Source: Armatimonadota bacterium
GTDB lineage: Bacteria > Armatimonadota > Hebobacteria > CAIYQO01
Direction of reading: 5' to 3'
Length of the DNA stretch: 62,188 nt
Assembly (NCBI GenBank): GCA_020060775.1
Contig: JAGUZN010000158.1
Coordinates: 1 to 62,188 of the forward strand
In this document: piece after piece, positions 9,360 through 19,030 of the stretch
Layout of the letters: each line of letters opens with the position of its first letter
Numbering within the stretch: the first letter of the stretch is position 1
Notes under the pieces: model-generated
Database searches by the model: none
What the model was told of the DNA's origin: nothing
The model's input: only the letters and a program-made list of their open reading frames with translations
Position numbers and translations under genes: made by a program

Positions 9360-12206
9360 ATGCCGTGGATATGTAATCGAGTCATGATGGTTGGGCGATT
9401 CGCCATGCTGGCGCTGGTTGCGCTGGCGGCATTGCTGTATGCACACAGTGAGCAGGTGCGCAACGGGAAGTTCAGCGGTCTGCACGCAACCCCCGCGGAG
9501 ATCGCCAAGTTTGATGAGCATGTGCAGGGATTGAGAAATCGGGGTTGGACCTGCCCAGAGGCGAAAGAGTGGCCCTGGGGGTGGGGTGGACAAGGCGATG
9601 GCGTGACCATCGCATGGCCGGCCACCGGCGGCGTCGATAACGATCGACACGGGCGCATCAGTGGCGGCATCAACGGGTATGTCAACGGCTATTGGGGCCA
9701 GCCCTTTAGCGGCAACCAGATCCTCACTTTCCGGGCGCGTGGAAAGGGCACTCTGCGCGTGGGACTCATGGCCTATAAGCTCTCCGACGATCATCAGCAG
9801 ATACTACCTGGTGGCAGCATGCCGCTCTTCACCATACGCGTGAACAGCCCGGAATGGGTGCGGTATCGGTACCTGATGAAAAAGCCTGATTACGAGTTGA
9901 CCGGGCACCCGTTGTTCCAGGCGCAGGATGGCGTGATTGATTTCGATAATGTGGACATGCTCGACGCGGACCCGGCCTTGAATCTCATGGTCGCAGAAGA
10001 GAATGCGCTGTATGGCACCGGCGCGCTGCTCGAGAATCTGCAGTTCGCGACGGCGGATGCCACGTTTCGGGAGCGCGTTGCCGCATACACCGCGGCGGTG
10101 AAGGCCTGGCGTGCCAGGGCGGAAGCACTCGACCCGGCGCTGGTCAAGAGTCTGGAAGAAGCCGTGGCAGCGCTTGATCTCTATGTACTGACGCCGGGCG
10201 TGCAGATCGTTACCGCCGATCGCTACAACGACATGGTGCTGCTCACTCGCGTGTTGCAGAAGCTGGCGGGGTCCACAGCGCAAGCTGCCCAGCCGCTCAC
10301 TGCCTCCGCTGCGGCACCGGTCACGGACGCCCCGGGGCTGTATCCCGGCCGCCGTGATCCGCGACCGGACACCGTGACGATCACCAATATTCGTTCGAAC
10401 AAGGTCCGCTACGTCGAAGATGAGGCGGCAACAACCACCGCGACGCTGGTGAGTACAAAGGCTGTGGTGGTGAGCGGCAGGGTCAAGGCGCGGATGATCC
10501 TCGACCTCGACACGGTGCGCGACCTTGCGGGCGGCATCGTCACGCTGGCGCCGGGCGAAAAGAAAACGTGGGCGTTTTCCTACCCTGTCGGTCCCGAGAC
10601 CTATGGCCGCGCCATTGAGGTGGCGTTCATCGACAACGATGGGGCTGTGCTCGATCGCTGGCAAGAATATTATGCGGTGGCGGCCGAGTTCTTTCGCGTC
10701 CACCAGCACAGCTTTAACACGGAGACCAAGTACTGGCCCGCAGACCCATTCATCTTCTACTTCAACCAATCCCACTATTTTTCCGCCGAACCGACCGATT
10801 TCGGCATCGAACCGTTTGCGGCCGAAATCTATAAGAGCGGACAGGCGGGCTACCAGATGAACGCGCCTGCCAGACGGGGCCAGATTGCCTACAACAAACA
10901 AGTGGGCATTGCGACCAGTGTTTACGTCACCAATGACTTCTGCGGTCAAATGGGCTACGAACAAGCGCGTCAGTATCCTGAGTTTGTCTTGTATAGTGCG
11001 AATGGGCAATGGGCGGAGGATGCGGTGTATGGCGGCTATCCTAATCCTATGGAAATCGCCTCACCGTTGGAGATTGGTCCTAAACGGAAGGAACTGTCCA
11101 TCAAACCCTACCTGGATCGCGTGTACACGCCGTGGCAGCATGCGCTCGTGAATATGGCAAATGAGGACGCGGTGGTCTGGGGCTTAGAGCGGATAAAAAA
11201 CTACGCCGAAGCGTGGGGATTTGACGGCGTCTACTGGGATGGGTGTCTCGGGGTGTGGGGTGGTTATGGTTATGATGGCGTGCGCAATGTGCCGTCAGGA
11301 AAGTATGAGGATTACGTGGCGCTGGGGGCGCGCAACCATCGCCTGTGGAACCAGATCCTCAAGCGCGATAATCCGCAGTTCGGCACCTGGTTGAACTGGG
11401 GTCTGGAAGGAGCCGCCGGCGAGTGGGCGCGCAGCCAGGGCATCACCATCTGGTTGGGCTCCGGCGTTGGGGGAGACGACCCATTGGACGATAATATCCG
11501 CGCGGCCACCGAGGGGAAGAACATCATGCTGCTAGATGAGCACGCGAATCTATCAGGGTATGATTACCGGGCGCTGTTGGAATCGCGCATCGAGAGCCGT
11601 GACCACTACGTCCAGAAATACGGCGCCAACCACATCATCGGCTATGTCACTCCCGCTGTGGACATCCAGGAGCCAGGACCGACGAAATGGGGGTGGCCGA
11701 CGTGGAACCATGTGCTGGCGCAACTTATCGCCACGCAATCGCATTTCGCCTCGTTCTTCGTGCCCAGCTACCGCCCGAGTTTCCAGTTCATGGCGCGGTA
11801 CTCCCGATTCATCTGGGCGCCGGATATCAAGACGGTTCCCGAGTACGAAGTGAACAAGACGGTCATAGTGACATCGCCAGAAGAGGTCTGGTGGAAGCCA
11901 CTGGTGTACAAGCGCCAGACAGACCATGGTTACGACCTGATCGTGCATCTGGTGCGGATCCCGGCCACGAAGACGGTCGATTTAACGTGGGCAGACGAAC
12001 CGCAGCCGCTGGCGGGAACCACGATCAGCGTTGACCTTGGGGACGCCACCCTCGAGCGGGCGATGGCCTGCCGGCCATACCATTTCGAGGAAGAGCAACA
12101 GACGGTGGAACAGATCGTGACGCCTGATATTCGCACTGGCAAGATTACCGTCGCCGTGCCGCCCTTCCGTTACCATACCATGTTAGTGGTGAGGGTGCGC
12201 AACTGA
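9360..12206 (+). CDS. Large secreted TIM-barrel glycoside-hydrolase-like protein
   Basis: This 948-residue protein has an N-terminal signal or anchor (a hydrophobic Ala/Leu stretch at residues about 10-28). Residues about 35-200 look like a jelly-roll carbohydrate-binding domain (IDFDNVDMLDADP). A helical linker follows, then an Ig-like domain (about 340-440), then a TIM-barrel-like region from about 450 to 860 with GFDGVYWDGCLGVWGG, in which the Asp of YWDG is a plausible catalytic or substrate-binding residue, as in GH13/GH31-like barrels. I cannot place it in a numbered family. GAGGGGGAAG precedes ATG 9360. It is closely spaced with both neighbours, so probably an operon member. Confidence 0.5.
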   Translation: MPWICNRVMMVGRFAMLALVALAALLYAHSEQVRNGKFSGLHATPAEIAKFDEHVQGLRNRGWTCPEAKEWPWGWGGQGDGVTIAWPATGGVDNDRHGRISGGINGYVNGYWGQPFSGNQILTFRARGKGTLRVGLMAYKLSDDHQQILPGGSMPLFTIRVNSPEWVRYRYLMKKPDYELTGHPLFQAQDGVIDFDNVDMLDADPALNLMVAEENALYGTGALLENLQFATADATFRERVAAYTAAVKAWRARAEALDPALVKSLEEAVAALDLYVLTPGVQIVTADRYNDMVLLTRVLQKLAGSTAQAAQPLTASAAAPVTDAPGLYPGRRDPRPDTVTITNIRSNKVRYVEDEAATTTATLVSTKAVVVSGRVKARMILDLDTVRDLAGGIVTLAPGEKKTWAFSYPVGPETYGRAIEVAFIDNDGAVLDRWQEYYAVAAEFFRVHQHSFNTETKYWPADPFIFYFNQSHYFSAEPTDFGIEPFAAEIYKSGQAGYQMNAPARRGQIAYNKQVGIATSVYVTNDFCGQMGYEQARQYPEFVLYSANGQWAEDAVYGGYPNPMEIASPLEIGPKRKELSIKPYLDRVYTPWQHALVNMANEDAVVWGLERIKNYAEAWGFDGVYWDGCLGVWGGYGYDGVRNVPSGKYEDYVALGARNHRLWNQILKRDNPQFGTWLNWGLEGAAGEWARSQGITIWLGSGVGGDDPLDDNIRAATEGKNIMLLDEHANLSGYDYRALLESRIESRDHYVQKYGANHIIGYVTPAVDIQEPGPTKWGWPTWNHVLAQLIATQSHFASFFVPSYRPSFQFMARYSRFIWAPDIKTVPEYEVNKTVIVTSPEEVWWKPLVYKRQTDHGYDLIVHLVRIPATKTVDLTWADEPQPLAGTTISVDLGDATLERAMACRPYHFEEEQQTVEQIVTPDIRTGKITVAVPPFRYHTMLVVRVRN

Positions 12207-12226
12207 GCATGAAAGGATGGTTGATC

Positions 12227-13879
12227 ATGAATAAATGCGGCGCGCTGGCGGCACTCAATGTTTGCACCTTTCTCTGGTGTGCATTGGGATGGGCGGCAGG
12301 TGAAATTCGATTGCCGTCCGTCATCAGTGACAACATGGTGCTTCAGCAACAGCAGAACGTGCCTATCTGGGGCTGGGCTGAACCGGGCGAAAAGGTGACG
12401 GTGACGTTTGAGAACAATCGCGTTTCGGGGCGGGCCGGCCATAACGGAGAATGGCGGGTATTTCTTGCGCCGATGGAGGCCTGTGCCGAGCCGGCGACAA
12501 TGACTGTTTCCGGCGAAAGAGGATCTCAGGTTACGGTCAACAATGTTCTTGTTGGGGAAGTGTGGTTAGGTTCGGGGCAGTCGAATATGGAATGGCCGTT
12601 ACGGAATTCTCTCGATGGCGGCACATTCGTAGCCGAGGCCACTATGCCGGACATACGGCTGCTCAAGGTGCCCCATGGCGCTGCCGCGGTGCCGGTTGCT
12701 GATGTGGAAGTCCAGTGGAAAGAATGCACGCCTGACAGTGCCAAAGATTTTTCGGCGGTGCTTTATCAGTTTGGCCGGCAGTTGAAGGCAGAGCTTGGCG
12801 TTCCGATCGGCCTCATAGACTGTTCATGGGGAGGTACTACAATACGGGCATGGATACCGAAAGAAGGTTTTGACTCGCACAAGGAACTGGCCGGACATGC
12901 AGAATGGCTGGGCTGGTACGATGACCTGCGGGCTCGAGCCGCAGGGTTGGATCTGACGGCAGCCGATGCCTTTCTACATGATATTCTCAAAACCGTGGAG
13001 GAGAGCAAAGCGAAGCCGTATTGGACCGCGGAGGAGACCAGGGTGTTTCAAGAGGCCGGACGCGAAGCACATAGTGTGTTCGCCTCCTGGGTTGACCGAG
13101 CAAGGCACGCGGCGGTGGAAGGCACCCCCCCGCCCGAGATACCCTATCCGTCATATAGCATTGTAAGTCCGACGCTGCTTTACAATGCCATGATTCACCC
13201 CCTGATTCCTTTCGCCATTCGTGGCGCGCTCTGGTATCAGGGTGAATCCGACTGCGGAGCGGGTCTGCTGTACAGCTACCTGATGAAGGGATTGATCACG
13301 GGATGGCGGGAGGCCTGGCAGGAGGGAGATTTCCCTTTCTATTATGTACAGGTTGCCCCGTATCAGTACAGCATAACTTACTCCTCCCAGTATCATGCCG
13401 AGAACCTGCCGCAGCTTTGGGAAGCACAAACGGCGGCGCTCTCCATGAAGAACACGGGAATGGTCGTGACCAATGACATCGGCTGCGTCGGCGATGTTCA
13501 TCCGCTAAATAAGCACGAGGTCGGCAGGCGGCTGATGCTGTGGGCGCTGGCACACACCTACGGCCGGAAGGAAGTGATCTGTTCCGGTCCCACCTATGAT
13601 TCGTATACCATCGACGGAAACAGCATCCGGATTCGCTTTACACATATTGGCTCAGGTCTGTCCACCCGCGACGGCAAGCCGCCCACCTGGTTTACCATTG
13701 CCGGCAAGGATGGAAAATTTGTTCCTGCGACAGCCGTGATCAAGGACAACACGGTGATCGTTTCCAGCGACAATGTGGCCAACCCGGCCGCCGTGCGTTT
13801 CGGCTGGCATGAGACCGCCGAACCCAACCTGATTAATCGTGAAGGACTGCCGGCAGCCGCTTTTCGCACCGATCGCTAA
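12227..13879 (+). CDS. Sialate O-acetylesterase family protein (SGNH hydrolase)
   Basis: The start ATG 12227 has AAAGGATGG at 12212-12220 and a good signal peptide; an in-frame ATG at 12209 is an alternative. The 550-residue protein shows the family's opening (SDNMVLQQQQNVPIWGWA), the nucleophile block GSGQSNMEWP with Ser119, the block WYQGESDC, and the catalytic D-x-H in DVHPLNK (Asp423, His425). Such enzymes remove acetyl esters from sugars, often sialic acid or plant polysaccharide decorations. It follows the TIM-barrel gene directly, so deacetylation alongside backbone cleavage is likely. The acetylated substrate cannot be told from sequence. Confidence 0.85.
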   Translation: MNKCGALAALNVCTFLWCALGWAAGEIRLPSVISDNMVLQQQQNVPIWGWAEPGEKVTVTFENNRVSGRAGHNGEWRVFLAPMEACAEPATMTVSGERGSQVTVNNVLVGEVWLGSGQSNMEWPLRNSLDGGTFVAEATMPDIRLLKVPHGAAAVPVADVEVQWKECTPDSAKDFSAVLYQFGRQLKAELGVPIGLIDCSWGGTTIRAWIPKEGFDSHKELAGHAEWLGWYDDLRARAAGLDLTAADAFLHDILKTVEESKAKPYWTAEETRVFQEAGREAHSVFASWVDRARHAAVEGTPPPEIPYPSYSIVSPTLLYNAMIHPLIPFAIRGALWYQGESDCGAGLLYSYLMKGLITGWREAWQEGDFPFYYVQVAPYQYSITYSSQYHAENLPQLWEAQTAALSMKNTGMVVTNDIGCVGDVHPLNKHEVGRRLMLWALAHTYGRKEVICSGPTYDSYTIDGNSIRIRFTHIGSGLSTRDGKPPTWFTIAGKDGKFVPATAVIKDNTVIVSSDNVANPAAVRFGWHETAEPNLINREGLPAAAFRTDR

Positions 13880-13999
13880 GAGACTATCTCTAGTGGGCCA
13901 ATCATTTGAACTAAAGTGCTACCCGTGTCTCCATGCTATAAACCGACCGCATGTCTTCTGGTTAGCTCAGGATAGCGTGTCGATCAAAGGAGGTAACTG

Positions 14000-16546
14000 A
14001 TGAATTATCATAGCCCGGCACTCGAGGAGAGAGACGACGTAGACTGCGGCTTCATGCAACGGTGGGTCGATGTGCTGTGTCACGGCATTCAGGACGACCG
14101 TCCGGTCACCCTGCAGGGCGACACGGCGATGTATCGCGAGAGCCTATCGTTCGCCAACCGCCCGCTTCGCATTGCCGGCCGCCGGTTCGATAGCGGTCTG
14201 GCCATGCTCACCGACAGTGTCGTTGAGGTGCACAGCGCGCTGCCCATGACGCGGTTTCGCGCGGAAGTCGGACTGGATGATAATGCCGTTGCCCGGCGCA
14301 TGGTCCTGGCCTCGGTCGTGTTTTCGGTGGAAAGCGCTGGGCGCGAGCTCTGGCGCAGTCAGCCCATGGGGCCGACCGACCCTGCACAGCCAGTGGAGAT
14401 CACACTGGATGGTCTGCACCAGTTGACCCTCAGGGTCACGTTAGTCAACGAGGCAGCCCGGGCGTTGCAGGGCTACTGGGCGCATGCCGACTTCGCCGAG
14501 GCCACTGTGGAGTTGGTGGATGGGGGCACGCAGCCCGTGGCGCGCACGCTGGCGGACCTCCGCCTGGACGCGGCGGTCCATCCTCCGCTGTCGTTCCGTA
14601 TTGGGGAGCGCACCAGTGCAGAGTTCTTCGAGACTTGCTGGCGCGACACCGCCATCACCGAACTGGCGGGTGGCGAACGCCGCTGTACCCTGCGCTTCCA
14701 TGATGACGAGAGCGGCGTGACATGCCGCCTGGAGGCCCGGCAGTTTGCAGAATTCTCCGCGGTGGAATGGATCGCCTATTTCTCCAACGAGTCGGACCGC
14801 GAATCGCCAGTGCTCGAAGACGTGCGCGCGCTGGACCTCGCCTGGCTCGCGCCGGCGCCGGCGCGGTTGCACGCGGCAAAAGGGTCCGACGAACGACTGG
14901 ACGATTTTCAGCCGGTGATCGAGGACCTGGGTACCATCCGTTCCGATTTCCGCACTGTTCGCCTGGAGTCCGGTGATGTCGGCCGATCCTCGATCAATAA
15001 CCTGCCGTTCATGAATCTGGAGACCGGCGATGAAGGTCTGATCGTTGCCATCGGCTGGACCGGTCAATGGAGTGCAGGGATCGGCCGGGAACCCGCTACC
15101 GGCGCCATGCGCGTGCAGGCGGGCATGGACGGCATCTATCTGCGGCTGCAGCCGGGCGAGAGCATCCGGACTCCAAGGATCTTGCTGTTGCAGTGGCAGG
15201 GCGAACCGATCGATGGCAACAACCTGCTGCGCCGATATCTGTTGACCCATTGCGTACCTCAGATCAACGGCCGGCCTGTTGATGCGCCGTCCTGTCTGGC
15301 CACCTGGGGCGGACAACCGACACCGCAGCATCAAGCCTGCATCAGCCGATTAGCTGAGCAGGGACTAAAGTTCGATTGCTACTGGATGGATGCCGGTTGG
15401 TACGGCACCGCCACGACGCCCTGCCCGGATGTGTTCAGCGGCGAATGGTGGAAGTGCGGCGACTGGCGGGTGAACCAGGTCTATCACGAAGGCGGATTGC
15501 AGCCGTTAAGTGAGTCCATCCATGCGGCCGGCATGAAGTTTCTCCTCTGGATCGATATGGAGAGCGCGATGCAGGGCGTACCGCTGTCGCTCGAGCATCC
15601 GGAGTGGTATCTCAGTACAGGCGATGGTCCTCGGCAAGAAGGAGAGCCGTTACTGCTCAATCTGGGCCATCCGGAGGCACGCGCCTATGCCATCGAGACG
15701 GTGTCGGCGTTGGTTCGGCAGCATGGGGTGGACTGGTACCGCCAGGACTTCAATCTCGGCCAGCCCATGGAATATTGGCGTGTCCATGATACGCCCGAGC
15801 GGCAAGGCATGACGCAGATCCGGCATATAGAAGGGTTGTATGCCTTCTGGGACGAACTGCGCCGGCGCTTCCCAGACCTGATTATCGACAATTGTGCGAG
15901 CGGCGGACGGCGGATCGATCTGGAGACGGTGAGCCGGAGCATTCCGCTCTGGCGCAGCGATTACGGGTGCTTTGCCGAGGCCGAGGCTGATGGCCTCCAG
16001 GTGCATGCGGCCGGGCTCGCCTGCTGGGTGCCGATCAGCTCCGGAGGGTGCGTGTGCCCGCCGGGCGACACCTATTACTTCCGCAGCAACCTGTCGGCGG
16101 CGCTGGCGGAAGGGGGGTTCTGCAACGATGTCGCCACCTTCGAAGCATTCCTGGCCGGCACGGACGACTACCCCTGGGCCTGGTATCGCCAGATGCTGGA
16201 CGAATATTACCGGGCACGCCCCCTGTTCTATGGCGATATCTACCCGCTGACGAGCATCACGACGCTACCCGACGCATGGCTGGCGTATCAGTTGCATCGC
16301 CCGGATCTCGACCAGGGCCTCCTCCTGGCCTTTCGGCGTGCGCAGAGCCCGCACTCGGAAGCCGCCTTTCGGTTCAAGGGACTCGACCCCAACCAGCGTT
16401 ATCGGTTTACGGATGCCGACAGTGGACAGGAGCGCGACGCTTCTGCCGCACTACTGACGGAGGTAGGATTCACGGTGTCGTTGCCCGCGCCTCGCTCCTG
16501 CTGTCTGTTGTTCTATACAGCCGTGGAGGATGCGCAGGGGTCTTAA
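14000..16546 (+). CDS. GH36-type alpha-galactosidase with NPCBM-like domain
   Basis: This 848-residue protein has an NPCBM-like module at about residues 50-165, a beta-supersandwich (about 180-420), a TIM barrel (about 430-760) and a C-terminal beta domain. GH36 landmarks are YWMDAGWYG, the nucleophile Asp583 in WYRQDFN, NCASGGRR, and the acid/base Asp654 in LWRSDY. The start ATG 14000 is well supported by AAAGGAGGT. There is no signal peptide, so it probably acts in the cytoplasm. GH36 also includes alpha-N-acetylgalactosaminidases, so the exact sugar is uncertain. Confidence 0.85.
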   Translation: MNYHSPALEERDDVDCGFMQRWVDVLCHGIQDDRPVTLQGDTAMYRESLSFANRPLRIAGRRFDSGLAMLTDSVVEVHSALPMTRFRAEVGLDDNAVARRMVLASVVFSVESAGRELWRSQPMGPTDPAQPVEITLDGLHQLTLRVTLVNEAARALQGYWAHADFAEATVELVDGGTQPVARTLADLRLDAAVHPPLSFRIGERTSAEFFETCWRDTAITELAGGERRCTLRFHDDESGVTCRLEARQFAEFSAVEWIAYFSNESDRESPVLEDVRALDLAWLAPAPARLHAAKGSDERLDDFQPVIEDLGTIRSDFRTVRLESGDVGRSSINNLPFMNLETGDEGLIVAIGWTGQWSAGIGREPATGAMRVQAGMDGIYLRLQPGESIRTPRILLLQWQGEPIDGNNLLRRYLLTHCVPQINGRPVDAPSCLATWGGQPTPQHQACISRLAEQGLKFDCYWMDAGWYGTATTPCPDVFSGEWWKCGDWRVNQVYHEGGLQPLSESIHAAGMKFLLWIDMESAMQGVPLSLEHPEWYLSTGDGPRQEGEPLLLNLGHPEARAYAIETVSALVRQHGVDWYRQDFNLGQPMEYWRVHDTPERQGMTQIRHIEGLYAFWDELRRRFPDLIIDNCASGGRRIDLETVSRSIPLWRSDYGCFAEAEADGLQVHAAGLACWVPISSGGCVCPPGDTYYFRSNLSAALAEGGFCNDVATFEAFLAGTDDYPWAWYRQMLDEYYRARPLFYGDIYPLTSITTLPDAWLAYQLHRPDLDQGLLLAFRRAQSPHSEAAFRFKGLDPNQRYRFTDADSGQERDASAALLTEVGFTVSLPAPRSCCLLFYTAVEDAQGS

Positions 16547-16582
16547 ACATTGCGCTTGCACATGCGAAGGAAGACTACGCTT

Positions 16583-18688
16583 ATGGGGCTACGAGCACTG
16601 CAGAGAAGTGACGATGTTGTTCAGCCTGCACGTACACAGATGTCCGATATATTCCCGCCGGAGGCGATCAACTATATCCTGCGACTTTACTTACCGTACT
16701 GGCGACTCGAAGACCGGTTGGCGGAAGTCGTGGAGTGGTGCCGCCAAGCCGGAACCCGGCACGTTCTGTTGTTCACCGATGCACAGTGTCTGACATGGAA
16801 CCAGTTGTCTCCATCGGATATTGCTCGAGAGGTGGCAAGTTTCCGACAAGCGAAAACGGTGCTTGACGACAACGGCATCACGCTGGGGATCAATGCGACA
16901 TATAACATGCGTGTCTCGCGTACCGATCATCGCGACCATCTGGACTATGATTACTGGGCGACATATGCGGATGGTTTCTGTGACTATCGCACTCCCTGCT
17001 TACTCGATCCCAAGCTGGAACGGTATCTGGAGCTGTTCTTCAGGGAATTGGCTTCAGTAGAACCGGCCTTCATTTACGTTGACGATGATCACCGCTATAT
17101 GTTACAGGGAGAGCGTGGAACCTGGGGGTGCTTATGCGATCTGCATGTGCGCAGTTTTAGTGAGCGCATTGGCATGTCATGGTCGCGCAACCGATTGCTG
17201 GATGCCTTGCACGACGAGTCCACTGTGCGACGTGCATGGCGTGCCTTTCTGGGCGAGCGTTTAGTCGAACTGGCGCACATTATTGAGCAGGCAGTGCATG
17301 CCGTGAGTCCTTTTACGAAGGTTGGGATGATGACACCGGGCGTGCATACCCTGCCTGCGTTGGGACATACGCTCGCGAACGTGCTGGACGCCTTACATCC
17401 CGGTGAGAGTCGTCCGCTTGTGCGCCCGTGTGTTGGCGGATATCGGGATTGGCATCGGCGCGACCTGTTCGCAGGATTGTTCTACATGGAGTATATCCAG
17501 CATGTGCTGGGTGATCAGGTGGAGTACACACCGGAGATCGAAACGGAGCCCGGAACACGATTGGCCAAAAGTCTGGCGGTGGTTCGATTTCAGATCACCC
17601 AAGGGATCTTACATGGCATGCCGAATCCAGCGATTAGTCCTGTCGGATATGATGGGGACTCACCATTCCTCGAGCCAGACATACCCTCCATGTTACGCGA
17701 AAACCGCCCGTTTTTTGACGCCGTTCGCACCGTAGCCCCCGTAAAGGGCAAGCGTCGGGGCATACAGTTACGCTGGGAGCTCAACTCGCCTGACTACGTG
17801 CCGGGAAGGATCGACTCGGTTGGCGATCTCGACTGGCCGGCATTCGGGGCCGCACAAATTCTCGGGCACTTGAGCATACCGACGACCTTCGACGAGAGTC
17901 CTTTGCGCTGGCTGGTCGGGGATTCGGTACGCTGCCTGGATGAGGAACAGGTATTGACGTTACTACGCGATGGCCTGTTGCTCGACGCGCGTGCCGCCTG
18001 TGCGCTGGGGGAAATGGGGTATGCGGAGGCGATCGGGTGCGACGTAGGCGACACGATCCCTGTTGCCCGTGGTGAACACCTGATCGATATGGTGATGAGT
18101 GGGCAGTACGCCAATAGCTTCATTTCGCTGCATGGGAATCGCATAGAGGGCGTGAAACTTCTCATACCGCATGCGGATAGTCGGGTAATCTCTGAACTGG
18201 TGGATGATGACCTGAAAGCCGTTGCTGCCGGCGTTACCCTGTTCGAGAATCATCTCGGCGGTCGCATCGCTGTGATGCCATATGCTCTCCATGCTCACGA
18301 AGAATCGGTGCCTTACCTCATCCGCTATCATCGACGTGAACAGTTCAAGCGCATCTTCGACTGGATGTGCCCAGATGTTTTCCCGGTCTGGTTGGTGTCA
18401 CCCAGCGATATCGGCGTACAGATCTGGGAAGATGATCAACACCTCACCCTATGTCTGACCAATCTCTCCTTTGATATCCACGACCACGTGTTGCTAGAGA
18501 TTGCCGCGAACACCTGGCGCGGTGACCACGGGCAGTACCTCACCGGCTCTGGAACCTGGCAATCTTTGGATGGTCTCGCAGTACATGCTATGCCGGAGCG
18601 TCCGGGATGCTGGCGTATCCAACTCAAGCTGACACCGTTTGATCCGGTCATCCTCACCTTCGACCGCCTGCCATTAAGCAATCCTTAG
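16583..18688 (+). CDS. GH42-like TIM-barrel protein of unknown specificity
   Basis: The start is placed at ATG 16583 because GAAGGAAG lies at 16566-16573; the frame is open to a TTG at 16550 and an ATG at 16562. The protein has about 701 residues. The N-terminal half reads as a TIM barrel (FIYVDDDHRY near residue 165 is a possible active-site loop). The middle (EEQVLTLLRDGLLLDARAA) resembles the Rossmann-like trimerisation domain of GH42 beta-galactosidases, and the end is a beta-sandwich. I did not find a clear GH42 catalytic Glu pair, so it may be a divergent or new family. It lies 36 bp after the GH36 gene. Confidence 0.45.
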   Translation: MGLRALQRSDDVVQPARTQMSDIFPPEAINYILRLYLPYWRLEDRLAEVVEWCRQAGTRHVLLFTDAQCLTWNQLSPSDIAREVASFRQAKTVLDDNGITLGINATYNMRVSRTDHRDHLDYDYWATYADGFCDYRTPCLLDPKLERYLELFFRELASVEPAFIYVDDDHRYMLQGERGTWGCLCDLHVRSFSERIGMSWSRNRLLDALHDESTVRRAWRAFLGERLVELAHIIEQAVHAVSPFTKVGMMTPGVHTLPALGHTLANVLDALHPGESRPLVRPCVGGYRDWHRRDLFAGLFYMEYIQHVLGDQVEYTPEIETEPGTRLAKSLAVVRFQITQGILHGMPNPAISPVGYDGDSPFLEPDIPSMLRENRPFFDAVRTVAPVKGKRRGIQLRWELNSPDYVPGRIDSVGDLDWPAFGAAQILGHLSIPTTFDESPLRWLVGDSVRCLDEEQVLTLLRDGLLLDARAACALGEMGYAEAIGCDVGDTIPVARGEHLIDMVMSGQYANSFISLHGNRIEGVKLLIPHADSRVISELVDDDLKAVAAGVTLFENHLGGRIAVMPYALHAHEESVPYLIRYHRREQFKRIFDWMCPDVFPVWLVSPSDIGVQIWEDDQHLTLCLTNLSFDIHDHVLLEIAANTWRGDHGQYLTGSGTWQSLDGLAVHAMPERPGCWRIQLKLTPFDPVILTFDRLPLSNP

Positions 18689-18746
18689 ATTCTTTGTACT
18701 GACACGCCACTGCGTGAGTGCGGTGAGAACCAGGGGCATTTGCCTA

Positions 18747-18852
18747 CAGAGCCTCCTGTCGGATTCGAACCGACGACCTACTGATGACAAGAGGGATGGT
18801 CAAGTTGTCACTCCACGATCAATAATGCCCTTGATATCACGCTATGGGGACG
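18747..18852 (-). repeat. tRNA-3'-half-containing repeat, copy 1
   Basis: Read on the minus strand, it holds an anticodon-loop-like TTGTCATCAG, a T-arm GTCGGTTCGAATCCGAC and acceptor strand AGGAGGCT, but no matching 5' half. By eye the best match is the 3' half of tRNA-Thr(UGU). Another 60-odd bp beyond the anticodon loop are also shared with the copy at 59701-59807, about 93% identical and in the same orientation. The terminal CCA is not preserved in this copy (TCTG). It is probably an attachment-site remnant and not a working tRNA. Confidence 0.7.
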
Positions 18853-18894
18853 CTGGTGGGGGGACAAACGATTCATCGCTATCGCTCGTGCGAA

Positions 18895-18977
18895 GAAGCT
18901 GTTTTCACATTCTCTGTCCGGTCTCGCTTGATCTGTTCGTGGCTGTCCCCGCGAACAGATCTATTGACAACAGCTTC
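18895..18977. mobile_element. MITE-like element, short internal-deletion copy
   Basis: It has the ends GAAGCTGTTTT and GACAACAGCTTC and the same left-arm block (TCTCTGTCCGGTCTCGCTTG) as the full copies, but only 83 bp remain. Inside, GATCTGTTCG and CGAACAGATC form a hairpin. The flanks are GAA and TAA, so the 3-bp duplication is not intact. Confidence 0.7.
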
Positions 18978-19030
18978 TAAGGTTGCATGGTGCTGCTCGT
19001 ATATTCAAACACCTGCTGGACCTTGCACCA

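Noticed and set aside
18747-18852. A functional tRNA gene
   Set aside because: Only the 3' half is present; no 5' acceptor strand, D-arm or matching anticodon stem can be built. The same holds for 59701-59807.
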